Source: Streptomyces sp. V3I8 (lineage in GTDB: Bacteria; Actinomycetota; Actinomycetes; Streptomycetales; Streptomycetaceae). From it: a stretch of DNA of 64,000 nucleotides. Within the stretch, counting starts at the first letter, position 1; the number at the start of each line of letters is the position of its first letter. The stretch covers positions 248,001 to 312,000 of the forward strand of contig NZ_JAUSZL010000002.1 of the NCBI RefSeq assembly GCF_030817535.1. Reading direction: 5' to 3'. Both the position numbers and the translations under genes were made by a program. The notes under the pieces are model-generated. The model was not told the DNA's origin, did not search any database, and was given only the letters and a program-made list of their open reading frames with translations. This document shows, piece by piece, positions 50,441 through 59,592 of the stretch.

Positions 50441-51892
50441 TCAGACCGCGGCCTGTTCCGACGCGCCGGCCCGGTCGGCCGTGGCGCCGTCGGCCGTCCC
50501 GACGCGGGCGGCCGGGATGAGCGCCGCGATGACGGCGGCCACCAGGGCGACCCCGCCGCCGATGATCAGCGCGGTACGGAACCCGTCCTCCGAGGTGATG
50601 CTGAAGCCGCCCATGGTGACGACGTTCTGGGAGAGGACGACGCCGACGACGGCGGCGCCCACCGAGGTGCCGAGCGAACGCATCAGCGTGTTGAACCCGT
50701 TGGCGGCGGCGGTCTCGGACAGCGGCACCGAGCTCATGATCAGGGCCGGCATCGCCCCGTAGGCGAGGCCCACGCCGCTGCTGGTCACCATGAGGACCAG
50801 CATCAGGCCCCAGGCGGAGCCCATCAGCGCGAGCGACAGGCCGTAGCCCGCGGCGATCACGAGGATGCCCGAGACCAGCGTGAACTTCGGGCCGCGCGCG
50901 TCGGTGAGCTTTCCGCCGAACGGGGAGACGATCATCATCATGATGCCGCCGGGAGCCATCCACAGGCCCGCCGCGAGCATCGACTGCCCCAGTCCGTAGC
51001 CGGTCTCCTCGGGGAACTGCAGCAGCTGCGGAACGATCAGCATGCCGGCGTACATACCGAAGCCGACGAAGAGCGAGGCGGCGTTGGTGAGCAGTACGCG
51101 AGGGCGGGCCGTGGTGCGCAGGTCGACCAGCGGGTCGCGGGTGCGGGTCTCCCACACGCCCCAGGCGAGCAGCACCACGACGGCCGCGGCGAACAGCCCG
51201 AGGGTGGTCCCCGAGCCCCAGCCCCACTCGGCGCCCTTGGAGACCGCGAGCAGCAGGCAGACCAGGCCGACGCCGAGTCCGATCGCGCCGGGCGCGTCGA
51301 AGCGCTGCCCCTTGGCCGCGGCCGGGACGTCCGGGATCAGGAACCAGATCAGGAGGGCGATGACCAAGGCCAGGACGGCCGAACCCCAGAACAGCACGCG
51401 CCAGTTGGCGTACTGGGCGACGGCCGCCGCGATCGGCAGGCCGAGCCCGCCGCCGATGCCCATGGACGCGCTGACGAGCGCGATGGACGAGCTGAGCTTC
51501 TCGGCGGGTATGACGTCACGCAGGAGCGCGATACCGAGCGGGACCATGCCCATGCCCACGCCCTGCAGGCCACGGCCGACGATCATCGGCACGACGGACG
51601 ACGACAGCGCGCACACCACCGAGCCCGCGACGAGAGGGACCGAACAGGCGAGGAGCATCCGCCGCTTGCCCAGCAGGTCGCCCAGCCGCCCGGTGACGGG
51701 CACGCAGACGGCCGCCACCAGCAGCGTGACCGTGATCACCCACGCCGTGTTCGAGGCCGTGCTGTTCAGGATCTTCGGCAGGTCCGCGATGAGCGGCGTC
51801 ACCAGGGTCTGCATGATCGCCGCCGTGGTGCCGGCGAAGGCCAGCGTGGCGACCACCCCGTTGGCGTGGGGGGAAGTCGGTGGGGTTCCCAT
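50441..51892 (-). CDS. MFS exporter, DHA2 (14-helix) drug:H+ antiporter family
   Basis: A 483-residue membrane protein with 14 predicted helices. Motif A appears as TGRLGDLLGKRRMLLACSVP, motif C-like as SMGIGGGLGLPIAAAVAQYA after helix 4, and NWRVLFWGSAVLALVIALLI marks helix 6. DHA2 members export drugs, dyes or self-made antibiotics. The divergent MarR gene and the operator between them suggest substrate-induced expression. ATG at 51892 with AGGAG at good spacing; a TTG one codon earlier is unlikely. Confidence 0.88.
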   Translation of the reverse strand: MGTPPTSPHANGVVATLAFAGTTAAIMQTLVTPLIADLPKILNSTASNTAWVITVTLLVAAVCVPVTGRLGDLLGKRRMLLACSVPLVAGSVVCALSSSVVPMIVGRGLQGVGMGMVPLGIALLRDVIPAEKLSSSIALVSASMGIGGGLGLPIAAAVAQYANWRVLFWGSAVLALVIALLIWFLIPDVPAAAKGQRFDAPGAIGLGVGLVCLLLAVSKGAEWGWGSGTTLGLFAAAVVVLLAWGVWETRTRDPLVDLRTTARPRVLLTNAASLFVGFGMYAGMLIVPQLLQFPEETGYGLGQSMLAAGLWMAPGGIMMMIVSPFGGKLTDARGPKFTLVSGILVIAAGYGLSLALMGSAWGLMLVLMVTSSGVGLAYGAMPALIMSSVPLSETAAANGFNTLMRSLGTSVGAAVVGVVLSQNVVTMGGFSITSEDGFRTALIIGGGVALVAAVIAALIPAARVGTADGATADRAGASEQAAV

Positions 51893-51946
51893 CAAGGGAC
51901 TCCTCGCATCTCTTACGGGCTAGTGGAGATGCAGTCTACATATCTT

Positions 51947-51959
51947 ATGCATCATGCAT
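51947..51959. promoter_or_regulatory. MarR operator-like inverted repeat
   Basis: ATGCAT (51947-51952), C, ATGCAT (51954-51959): each arm is palindromic and together they form a symmetric 13-bp site. It lies in the AT-rich gap between the exporter and marR genes, close to the exporter start. Confidence 0.5.
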
Positions 51960-52056
51960 GTCGCGTGCCTGATACACAGCCTGTGCGAGGATGGAGCCGG
52001 GGCCACCGCAGAACGAGCCGCGCCGGCCCCGTCGGCACAGCGGAGGGCAGTAACGC

Positions 52057-52509
52057 ATGGGCAGGCCAACGTACGAGGTCGAGTACGAGCAGATGCTGCT
52101 CGGCAGGCACGCCCTCGCGGCGCACGGCGGTCGCAGCAAGGAGAGCGTGCTGGAGCGGAGCTCCTACATCCTGCTCAGCCGCATCCGCGTCCAGGGACCC
52201 ATGTCGATCGGCGAGCTGAGCGACGCGTTCGGGCTCGACGCCTCGACGCTCAACCGGCAGACCGCCTCGGCCATGCGCGCCGGACTCGCGGAGCGCATCC
52301 CCGACCCCGACGGCGGACTGGCCCGCAAGTTCCGCATCACGGACAAGGGTGCCCGGATCCTGGACGAGGAGCGGGAGCGGACGATCGGTTCCCTGGACCG
52401 GGTGATGGCGGACTGGTCCGACGAGGACATCGCCGAGTTCGCCGTCTATCTGCGGCGGTTCAACACCGGCATCGAGCGTCTCGGCGGGCGGCCCTGGCCC
52501 CGCCCGTGA
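52057..52509 (+). CDS. MarR-family regulator of the DHA2 exporter
   Basis: A 150-residue regulator. The winged helix spans about 35-105: ERSSYILLSRIRVQGPMSIG, ELSDAFGLDASTLNRQTASA and the wing DPDGGLARKFRITDKGARIL. The C-terminal helices (TIGSLDRVMADWSDEDIAEF) complete the dimer. ATG at 52057. Divergent gene order and the shared operator indicate repression of the exporter until a ligand binds. Confidence 0.85.
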   Translation: MGRPTYEVEYEQMLLGRHALAAHGGRSKESVLERSSYILLSRIRVQGPMSIGELSDAFGLDASTLNRQTASAMRAGLAERIPDPDGGLARKFRITDKGARILDEERERTIGSLDRVMADWSDEDIAEFAVYLRRFNTGIERLGGRPWPRP

Positions 52510-53000
52510 CGGCGGCCGGCGGACACGGCCGCGCCGCTCGCTCGGGTCAACTTCCGCCGCCGGCACGGCAGTAGGGCCGCGCCGGGTTCGCCGGGACCGC
52601 GGACGGGTACGCATGAGCCCTATGCGGGAGACGGAAACATGCCAGGTGCGGGGCCGCGCATCCCGGCGCCCGCTCCACAGGCCGCGCATCCTTCGCAGAC
52701 CGCCCACGCTCCGGAGACCGCACACCCCCGGCCCGCGTACGCCCCTCGGGGCCGAAAGCCCTTGCCCCTGAGGCACCGGACGATCCCCGCGAGGACTCAC
52801 CCGTCCCTTCAGTCCCGTCCCCCACCCGTCGGCAGAGCCATCGCCCACGGCCTCCGCCACGGACACGCGCGAACCAGCCAGATCGCCCAAAAAGCCTCGG
52901 ATACGGATCTCGCCGAATAGCGTGCGAGAAATCGAACACCTCTCCCCACCTCCCTGCGGTCCGCGCCCCCGCGGACCCCTGCCGCGCTAGGAGAACCGGG
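52510..53000. other. Intergenic region without recognisable genes
   Basis: About 490 bases. A 93-codon + frame (52639-52920) is proline/histidine-rich and without a ribosome site or known domain, so I do not call it. The promoter for the DUF485/symporter pair should be here; the AT-richer 52860-52945 is the likely place. Confidence 0.45.
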
Positions 53001-53447
53001 ATGTCCGACGACCCCATGGATGCGTACGCCCCCCGGCCGCACCCCGCCGACCGGCCCGCCAGACATCCCACGAGCGTCCCCGCCTGGGCCACCCCCGAAG
53101 AGCACTTACCCGAGCGCGCGGCGCTCCCCGCCGGGCCCGCGCCCGGGCACCACAGGGACTTACGCGTCCTGCGCCGCGCCTACCGCCGGCAGCGCCGGGT
53201 CGCCACCTTCACGGTTCTCGGCTACTTCACGCTCTTCCTGATCCTCTCCGCCCGGTCCCCGGACTTCATGACGCGGCCCGTCACCGGGGGTCTGTCCACC
53301 GGCATGGTGCTCGGCCTGGTCCAGCTCCCGGTCACCTGGCTGGCGATCGTGCTCTTCGAGTACACGGCGAACCGGTTCGTCGATCCCCTCGCGCGCCGGA
53401 TGCGGCAGCGTACGGCCCTGCTCGCCGAGCGGGAGCCGGGTCGATGA
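53001..53447 (+). CDS. DUF485 membrane protein (symporter accessory subunit)
   Basis: A 148-residue protein. The first 60 residues are proline/alanine-rich and probably cytoplasmic. DUF485 follows: LRRAYRRQRRVATFTVLGYF, a first helix, a short loop, and a second helix with FTANRF-like EYTANRFVDPLARRM at its end. DUF485 proteins (YjcH-like) are nearly always encoded directly before ActP-type acetate symporters, as here with a 4-base overlap. AGGAG precedes the ATG. Confidence 0.82.
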   Translation: MSDDPMDAYAPRPHPADRPARHPTSVPAWATPEEHLPERAALPAGPAPGHHRDLRVLRRAYRRQRRVATFTVLGYFTLFLILSARSPDFMTRPVTGGLSTGMVLGLVQLPVTWLAIVLFEYTANRFVDPLARRMRQRTALLAEREPGR

Positions 53448-55054
53448 CCGAGTTCAGCGGCACCGCCCAGACGTGGTCCCTGGTCGCCTTCTGCAGCGTC
53501 GTCACCGTGACCCTCCTGCTCTGCGTCATCGCGGGTCCGGACCGTGACGACCTCGACGAGTTCTACACCGGGTACCGCTCGCTGTCCCCGGTGCGCAACG
53601 GCCTCGCCATCGCCGGCGACTACATCTCCGCCGCCACCGTCCTCACCATCGGCGGCGTCATCGCCCTGTGCGGCTACGACGGCGTCGTCCTCGCCCTGAG
53701 CACCCTCCTGTCCCTGCTGCTCCTGATGTTCCTGCTGGCCGAACCCCTGCGGAACACCGGCCGCTTCACCCCCGGGGACGCCATCGCGCGGCGCATGCCG
53801 GGACGCGCCGTGCGTATCACGACGTGCGTCGTGACCATCGCCTCGCTGATGCCGATGATGCTGGTCCAGCTCGCCAGTACCGGCCAGTTGCTCGCGTTCA
53901 TCCTCGGCTTCAGCAGCGCCACCATGAAGACCGGATGCGTCGTCGGGGTCGGCGGGCTGATGATCACCTATGCGGCCATCGGCGGGATGAAGGGCACCGC
54001 CCTCATCCAGATCCTGAAGATGGTGATGCTCCTCGGCTCGGGAGCGGTGGTCGCCGTCCTCACGCTCCGCGCGTTCGCCTGGGACCCGGGAGAGCTGTTC
54101 GGCAGGGCCGCGGAACGCAGCGGCGCCGGGACGGCGTTCCTGCGCTCCGGCCTGCAGTTCGCCGGGGGTCCGCACGCCGACCTGGACATGATCAGCACAC
54201 AGTTCGCCATCGTGCTCGGCGGCGCGTGCCTCCCCCACGTGACCATGCGCATGTTCACGGCGGACAGCGCACGGCAGGTACGCCGCTCGATGTCCTGGGC
54301 GGTGTCGTCGGTCGCCCTGTTCATGCTGGTCATCACCATCGTCGCGACCGGGGCGACCGCGCTCCTCGGCCGGTCCGGGATCACCGCGGCCGACCCACGC
54401 GGCAACACGGCCTACCTCCTGGGCTCGCGGGCGGTGTTCGGGACGCACGTCTCACGGGCCGAGACCTTCCTGTTCACCACCGTCACGGCGGCGATCTTCC
54501 TCACCCTGCTCGCCTCGGTCGCGAGCATGATCCTGGCCTGCGCCAACTCCCTGGCCCACGACGTCTACGCAAGCCGCGCCACCTCCCGGTCACCGGTACG
54601 GGAAATGGCCGTCGCCCGCATCTCCGCGCTCGCGGTCGGCATCCCGACGATCGTGCTCGCGGGCCTCATCCAGCACCGCAGCCTCCAGCCCCTGGCGACC
54701 CTGTCCTTCTGCCTGGCCGCCTCGGCCATCGCCCCCGCGCTGATCTACAGCCTCTTCTGGCGGCGCTACACCCGAACGGGCCTGCTGAGCACGCTCATCG
54801 GCGGTTCGCTCGCCGTCCTCGTGCTGATGCCGGGCACCCGGCTGGTCTCCGGGACACCCATGGCGGCCTTCCCCGGGGCGGACTTCAACTGGTTCCCGTT
54901 CACCACCACCGGCCTGGTGTCCATCCCGCTGGGCTTCGCCCTCGGCTGGCTCGGCACGATGCTCTCCGGCCGCCGCGGGGCACGGCAGGGAAAGAAGGAG
55001 TACGAGCGGATCGAGACCAGGATCCTGGCGGGCCCGGAGCGCAGGCCGAGATGA
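53444..55054 (+). CDS. Sodium:solute symporter, cation/acetate symporter type (ActP-like)
   Basis: A 536-residue membrane protein with about 13 helices. SSS-family signatures: DEFYTGYRSLSPVRNGLAIA with GDYISAATVL in helix 1-2, YAAIGGMKGTALIQILKMVM near residue 180, and ASVASMILACANSLAHDVYA near 370. The C-terminus is basic. Members take up acetate, pyruvate or other short monocarboxylates with Na+ or H+. The DUF485 gene upstream supports an ActP-type transporter. ATG start overlaps the preceding stop (ATGA). Confidence 0.87.
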   Translation: MTEFSGTAQTWSLVAFCSVVTVTLLLCVIAGPDRDDLDEFYTGYRSLSPVRNGLAIAGDYISAATVLTIGGVIALCGYDGVVLALSTLLSLLLLMFLLAEPLRNTGRFTPGDAIARRMPGRAVRITTCVVTIASLMPMMLVQLASTGQLLAFILGFSSATMKTGCVVGVGGLMITYAAIGGMKGTALIQILKMVMLLGSGAVVAVLTLRAFAWDPGELFGRAAERSGAGTAFLRSGLQFAGGPHADLDMISTQFAIVLGGACLPHVTMRMFTADSARQVRRSMSWAVSSVALFMLVITIVATGATALLGRSGITAADPRGNTAYLLGSRAVFGTHVSRAETFLFTTVTAAIFLTLLASVASMILACANSLAHDVYASRATSRSPVREMAVARISALAVGIPTIVLAGLIQHRSLQPLATLSFCLAASAIAPALIYSLFWRRYTRTGLLSTLIGGSLAVLVLMPGTRLVSGTPMAAFPGADFNWFPFTTTGLVSIPLGFALGWLGTMLSGRRGARQGKKEYERIETRILAGPERRPR

Positions 55055-55084
55055 CCCCGTCGCACGCAGCGTCCTTTTTCGATG

Positions 55085-55103
55085 TTAGGTTTGCCTTACC
55101 TTA
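55085..55103 (+). promoter_or_regulatory. Iron box (DmdR/IdeR-type) controlling the siderophore ABC operon
   Basis: TTAGGTTTGCCTTACCTTA closely matches the DmdR1/IdeR consensus TTAGGTTAGGCTCACCTAA, with both TTAGGT and ACCT half-sites intact. It lies 123 bases before the first permease gene and right after the symporter gene. Expression is expected when iron is low. Confidence 0.85.
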
Positions 55104-55225
55104 CTGAACGGAACTCGCTGTTCCGTAAATCTGCGCTGCCCGCGAGCGGGCGGACAAGGAAGATTTCCCGTGCGCTTCGTACCGTCGCCGCCCCGTCGCG
55201 GCACGTCCCCCCGGATACGCGTCGC

Positions 55226-56284
55226 GTGACCGTCTCCCTCTCCCCGCCGACACCCGCCGACACCTCGCGCGAGCGGCGACGCCACGGCAGACCCGCCCTG
55301 GGCGCGGGCCTGTTCGCGGCCGCCCTGGCCCTGGCGGCCATGAGCCTGCTGAGCCTCGCCGTGGGTTCGGGGCACGTGGCCCCGCACGACGTGGTGGCCG
55401 GTCTGTTCAGCCCCGACCGTTCCGTCCACGGCCAGATGATCATGCAGGAGGTCCGCCTCCCCCGCACACTCGCCGGGCTGCTCGCCGGGGCGGCGCTCGG
55501 CGTGGCCGGGGCCCTGATGCAGGGTGTCGCCCGAAATCCCCTGGCGGATCCCGGTCTGCTGGGCGTCAACGCGGGCGCTTCCGTCACCGTCGTCCTCGCG
55601 ATCAGCGTTCTGTCCCTGACCGAGCCGGCGCAGTACATCTGGTTCGGTTTCCTCGGGGCGTGCGTGGCCGCCGTGCTCGTCCACGGCATCGGCAGTCTGG
55701 GCCGCGAGGGCGCGACTCCCGTGAAACTGGCCCTCGCCGGGGCGGCGACCACCGCCGTACTGGGCTCGCTCACCAGCGCCATGCTGCTCACCGACAGCCG
55801 GACGTTCGACCAGTTCCGGTTCTGGCAGGTGGGCGCGCTCAACGGCCGTGACATCGATGTCCTGTGGCAGGCGCTCCCCTTCATCGCCGTCGGCGGTGTC
55901 CTGGCTCTGCTGCTGGGCCCCTCCCTCAACGCCCTGGCCCTCGGCGACGACATCGCGCGCGGCCTCGGGCAGCGCATCGTCGCGGTCCGGCTGGCCGCCG
56001 CCGCGAGTGTCGTGCTGCTCTGCGGCGCGGCGACGGCGATCGCGGGGCCGATCGGGTTCCTGGGCCTGGCGGTTCCGCACGCGGCCCGGCTGATCACCGG
56101 TCCCGACTACAAGTGGGTCCTCCCCTACAGCGCGCTGCTGGCACCGGCCGTGCTGCTCTTCGCGGATGTCGTGGGGCGGCTCGTCGCCCGGCCAGGTGAG
56201 GTACAGGTCGGCGTGATCACCGCCGCGCTGGGCGCCATCCCCTTCGTCCTGCTCGTCCGCCGCCGGAACGTGGTCGAACTGTGA
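55226..56284 (+). CDS. FecCD-family iron-siderophore ABC permease, subunit 1
   Basis: A 352-residue permease with about 10 helices. FecCD/BtuC motifs: RLPRTLAGLLAGAALGVAGA, LMQGVARNPLADPGLLGVNA (the conserved NPLA-P-LG), FRFWQVGALNGRDIDVLWQA and GPIGFLGLAVPHAARLITG. GTG at 55226 chosen because the residues before it run through the iron-box region and are unconserved. Forms the membrane channel with the next gene's product. Stop overlaps the following GTG. Confidence 0.87.
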   Translation: MTVSLSPPTPADTSRERRRHGRPALGAGLFAAALALAAMSLLSLAVGSGHVAPHDVVAGLFSPDRSVHGQMIMQEVRLPRTLAGLLAGAALGVAGALMQGVARNPLADPGLLGVNAGASVTVVLAISVLSLTEPAQYIWFGFLGACVAAVLVHGIGSLGREGATPVKLALAGAATTAVLGSLTSAMLLTDSRTFDQFRFWQVGALNGRDIDVLWQALPFIAVGGVLALLLGPSLNALALGDDIARGLGQRIVAVRLAAAASVVLLCGAATAIAGPIGFLGLAVPHAARLITGPDYKWVLPYSALLAPAVLLFADVVGRLVARPGEVQVGVITAALGAIPFVLLVRRRNVVEL

Positions 56285-57498
56285 ACCGCACGACAGCGTC
56301 CGGGCCCGCCGGAACGCCGCCCACCGAGTCCTCCGCACCGGCCGGCACGGCCGGTACCCGCGGTACGGCCGACGCGGGTGACACAGCCGGTACGAGTACC
56401 GCAGCCGGTCGGGGTGACGCGGCTGCTGGGAGCGGTGCGGCCGGCCGGTCCCCCGCCGTCGCCACGCGCGATGCCGTGGCCCGGCTCGAGCACGTCAGGC
56501 GCCGTGGACTGGTGCGCCGGACCACGGTGAGCGGTGCCCTGCTCGGCGTCGTCCTGGCGGCCTTCGCCCTGTCCCTCTCCACCGGCGACTTCGTCGTTCC
56601 GCTCGCCGACGTCCTCGCCACGCTGACCGGGGGCGGGGACGCCGGAACCCGGTTCGTCGTCCTCGAACTGCGCCTGCCGCGTGCCCTGCTGGCGCTCCTG
56701 GTCGGCGCCTGCTTCGGCCTCTCGGGAGCCGTGTTCCAGGCCCTGCTGCGCAACCCGCTGGCCAGCCCCGACGTCATCGGCGTGAGCGCCGGGGCCGGCG
56801 CGGCCGCCGTCCTCGCGACGATGGTCCTCGGTCTGAGCGGGATCGCGCTGTCGGGGCTCGCCCTGCTCGGCGCGCTGCTGACCGGGGCCGCCGTGTATCT
56901 GCTGGCCTGGCGCAAGGGCGTCGCGGGTTACCGCCTGGTCCTCGTCGGCATCGGCATCGGTACGGGTCTGTCGAGCGTCGTCTCGTACGTCATGACGCGT
57001 TCCGACGTCACCGAGGCCCAGGGGCTCTTCCTCTGGCTGACGGGCAGCCTCAACGGCCGTTCCTGGACACACTTCTGGCCTCTGTTCGGCGGCGCGCTGC
57101 TCCTGGTGCCCCTGACCCTGCTGAGCGCACGGGCGCTGCCCGCACTGCAGTTGGGCGACGAGGCCGCCGGCGGTCTGGGAGCGCGCGTCGAGCCCGGCCG
57201 GCTGGCCATGCTGGCCTGCGCGACCGCCCTCGCCGGTCTGGCGACGGCCGCCGCCGGTCCCGTCGGCTTCGTCGCCTTCGTGTCCCCGCCCGTCGCCCGG
57301 CGGCTGCTCCCCGGGCACGGCGCCGCCCTGGTGCCCTCGGCCCTGGTCGGGGCCGCCCTGGTGCTGCTGGCCGACTACGCCGCCCAGCACCTGATCCCCG
57401 GTACGCAGCTGCCGGTGGGGATCGTGACCAGCCTCGTCGGTGCGCCGTACCTGCTGTGGCTGCTCGCGCGCGCCAACCGCGTGGGCCAGGGCGGCTGA
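56281..57498 (+). CDS. FecCD-family iron-siderophore ABC permease, subunit 2
   Basis: A 405-residue permease. It carries an unusual N-terminal extension of about 75 residues rich in Gly, Thr and Ala (AGTAGTRGTADAGDTAGTST). Then come the usual motifs: LRLPRALLALLVGACFGLSG, FQALLRNPLASPDVIGVSAG, LWLTGSLNGRSWTHFWPLF and AGPVGFVAFVSPPVARRLLP. GTG start overlaps the first permease's stop (TGTGA), so the pair is coupled. The extension may be real or the true start may be later; the conserved part begins near residue 80. Confidence 0.85.
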   Translation: MNRTTASGPAGTPPTESSAPAGTAGTRGTADAGDTAGTSTAAGRGDAAAGSGAAGRSPAVATRDAVARLEHVRRRGLVRRTTVSGALLGVVLAAFALSLSTGDFVVPLADVLATLTGGGDAGTRFVVLELRLPRALLALLVGACFGLSGAVFQALLRNPLASPDVIGVSAGAGAAAVLATMVLGLSGIALSGLALLGALLTGAAVYLLAWRKGVAGYRLVLVGIGIGTGLSSVVSYVMTRSDVTEAQGLFLWLTGSLNGRSWTHFWPLFGGALLLVPLTLLSARALPALQLGDEAAGGLGARVEPGRLAMLACATALAGLATAAAGPVGFVAFVSPPVARRLLPGHGAALVPSALVGAALVLLADYAAQHLIPGTQLPVGIVTSLVGAPYLLWLLARANRVGQGG

Positions 57499-57569
57499 CC
57501 GTGACGAGATCCCCGCACGAAGGTTCCGGCGAGCCCCGCGAACCGCTCGGCACCACCAAGGAGACGACG

Positions 57570-58385
57570 GTGACCTCCCAGCACACCCTGCAGGCCCGGG
57601 ACCTGCGACTCGGCTACGGAGAGCGCGAGGTCGTCTCCGGGCTCGACGTCGACCTGCCGCCGGGCCGCATCACCTGCATCGTCGGGCCCAACGCCTGCGG
57701 CAAGTCCACCCTGCTGCGGTCGATGGCCCGGCTGCTCGTGCCGTCGGCGGGCGCCGTCCTCCTCGACGGGCGCAGCATCCAGGAGCTGCCCACCCGCCAG
57801 GTGGCCGCGACCCTGGGCGTGCTGCCGCAGTCGCCGGTGGCGCCGGAGGCCATCACGGTCGCCGACCTGGTCGGCCGCGGCCGGTACCCGCACCAGGGCT
57901 GGTTCCGGCGCTGGACGGCGTCCGACACCGAGGCCGTCGCCGCGGCCATGCTCGCCACCGATGTCCTCGAACTCGCCGACCGGCCCTTGGACGAGCTCTC
58001 CGGCGGACAACGCCAGCGCGTCTGGATCGCCATGGCCCTGGCCCAGGAGACCGACGTACTGCTGCTCGACGAACCCACCACGTACCTCGACATCAGCCAC
58101 CAGCTGGACGTCCTGGACCTGCTGACCGACCTCAACCGGCAGCGGGGCGCCACCCTCGCCGTCGTCCTGCACGACCTCAACCTCGCGTGCCGGTACGCCG
58201 ACCACCTCATCGCGATGAAGGACGGCCGCATCGTCGCGGAGGGCACCCCGTCCGCGATCGTCACCGAATCCCTGGTCCGCGAGGTGTTCGGCCTGCGCAG
58301 CGCGGTCGTCCCGGACCCGGCGTCGGCCACGCCGCTGATCGTCCCGATGGGCCGGCACCACATCACGGCGCCGACGCCCTCCTGA
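57570..58385 (+). CDS. Iron-siderophore ABC transporter ATPase (FepC/FecE-like)
   Basis: A 271-residue ABC ATPase. Walker A GPNACGKST (near 40), Q-loop LGVLPQSPVAP, signature LSGGQRQRVWIAMAL, Walker B DVLLLDEPTTYLD and switch His in VVLHDLNLA are all intact. The GTG at 57570 is preceded by AAGGAG at good spacing; the frame is open upstream to GTG 57501, but those residues are unconserved. Energises the two FecCD permeases. Confidence 0.9.
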   Translation: MTSQHTLQARDLRLGYGEREVVSGLDVDLPPGRITCIVGPNACGKSTLLRSMARLLVPSAGAVLLDGRSIQELPTRQVAATLGVLPQSPVAPEAITVADLVGRGRYPHQGWFRRWTASDTEAVAAAMLATDVLELADRPLDELSGGQRQRVWIAMALAQETDVLLLDEPTTYLDISHQLDVLDLLTDLNRQRGATLAVVLHDLNLACRYADHLIAMKDGRIVAEGTPSAIVTESLVREVFGLRSAVVPDPASATPLIVPMGRHHITAPTPS

Positions 58386-58463
58386 ACCTCCCTGCCCTCT
58401 CCCTGCCTTCTCTCTGCCTTCTCTCTGCCCTTCACTGGAACACCTCGGAAAAGAGCACCCACC

Positions 58464-59495
58464 ATGTCCCCTCGCCCCGCCGACTCCGGCTCCCGACGCC
58501 GTCCGGTCCGGCTGCGCCTGCTGACCGGCGCCCTCGCCCTCACCCTGATGGGGGCACCGGCCGCGTGCGGCTCGTCCGACGACTCCGGCACCCAGGAGAG
58601 CGCCGCGCGGGAGCCCGGCGGCGCGTTCCCCGCGAAGGTCGCCACCAAGTTCGGGACGGTCACCGTGGACGCGGCGCCCAAGCGCGTGGTGGCGCTCGGC
58701 TGGGGTGACGCCGAGGCGGCGCTCTCGCTCGGGGTGCAGCCGGTCGGGGCCGGCGACTGGCTCGCGTTCGGCGGCGACGGTGTCGGCCCCTGGGCCGAGG
58801 ACCTCTACGACGAGAGCCCGCAGAAGATCGGCACGCTGGAGCCCGAGTACGAGAAGATCGCGGCGCTCAGGCCCGACCTGATCCTGGACACCAAGTCCAG
58901 CGGCGACCGGACGCGTTACGACACCCTGAGCAAGATCGCGCCGACCGTCGGCGTGCCGAAGGGCGGCGACCAGTACAAGATCTCCTGGGAGAAGCAGACC
59001 ACCATGGTCGCCCAGGCGCTGGGCGTCCCCGACGACGGCAAGAAGCTGATCGCCGAGACGGAGGAGAAGTTCGCGGACGCCGCCGGGGCGCATCCCGAGT
59101 TCAAGGACAGGACGATCACCCTCGGTTCGCGGACCGCCTCCGCCTGGGGCGCGTACGTCCGCGGCACCGGCCGGGTCGACTTCGTCGAGCGGCTCGGTTT
59201 CCGCAACAACCCGGCCGTCGAGGCCGAGGCCGGGGCGGCGTTCTCGGTGCCCGTGTCGGAGGAGAACCTGCAGCTCCTCGACGCCGATCTCACCGTCATG
59301 GCCCCGATCGGCGTCACAGCGAAGAAGATCAGCTCCGATCCTCTCTACAAGGCCGTGCCGTCCGTGGAGAAGGGTCACTCCGTCGTCTTCGACGACGCGG
59401 ACATCAGCCAGGCCTTCGCGATGGATTCCGTGCTGTCGGTCGACTACGCGCTGGAGAAGGTCGTCCCGCTGTTCTCGAAGGCCCTGAAGTCCTGA
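58464..59495 (+). CDS. Iron-siderophore substrate-binding lipoprotein (FepB/FhuD-like)
   Basis: A 343-residue lipoprotein. Lipobox-like GAPAACG (Cys near 34), a Ser/Asp-rich linker, then a class III binding fold: APKRVVALGWGDAEAALSLG, LEPEYEKIAALRPDLILDTK, KIAPTVGVPKGGDQYKISWE, and a long connecting helix. It presents a ferric siderophore to the permeases. No siderophore synthesis genes are in view, so it may serve a remote cluster or foreign siderophores. The leader (58386-58463) contains imperfect TCTCTCTGCCT repeats. Confidence 0.88.
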   Translation: MSPRPADSGSRRRPVRLRLLTGALALTLMGAPAACGSSDDSGTQESAAREPGGAFPAKVATKFGTVTVDAAPKRVVALGWGDAEAALSLGVQPVGAGDWLAFGGDGVGPWAEDLYDESPQKIGTLEPEYEKIAALRPDLILDTKSSGDRTRYDTLSKIAPTVGVPKGGDQYKISWEKQTTMVAQALGVPDDGKKLIAETEEKFADAAGAHPEFKDRTITLGSRTASAWGAYVRGTGRVDFVERLGFRNNPAVEAEAGAAFSVPVSEENLQLLDADLTVMAPIGVTAKKISSDPLYKAVPSVEKGHSVVFDDADISQAFAMDSVLSVDYALEKVVPLFSKALKS

Positions 59496-59534
59496 CCCGG
59501 GCCCTCCGCCCGCCCAGGGCGGTACACGGAACCC

Positions 59535-59570
59535 GCCGGCCCGCCTCCGGTCACCCGGAGGCGGGCCGGC
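59535..59570. terminator. Strong bidirectional terminator
   Basis: GCCGGCCCGCCTCCGG (59535-59550) pairs perfectly with 59555-59570 around a TCAC loop, between two convergent operons (siderophore importer and dipeptidase). Confidence 0.8.
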
Positions 59571-59592
59571 GCCGGTCTCGGCACCGGCGCGG

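Noticed and set aside
49770..50762. Long + frame running from the STAS gene into the exporter terminator
   Set aside because: It overlaps a real STAS gene in another frame and crosses a perfect terminator hairpin; composition is random-like.
52639..52920. 93-codon + frame upstream of the DUF485 gene
   Set aside because: Pro/His/Arg-rich, no ribosome binding site, no family resemblance.
56281..56500. GTA-rich N-terminus of the second permease as a separate gene or transposon end
   Set aside because: It is in frame with the permease, has no stop, and shows no inverted repeats.
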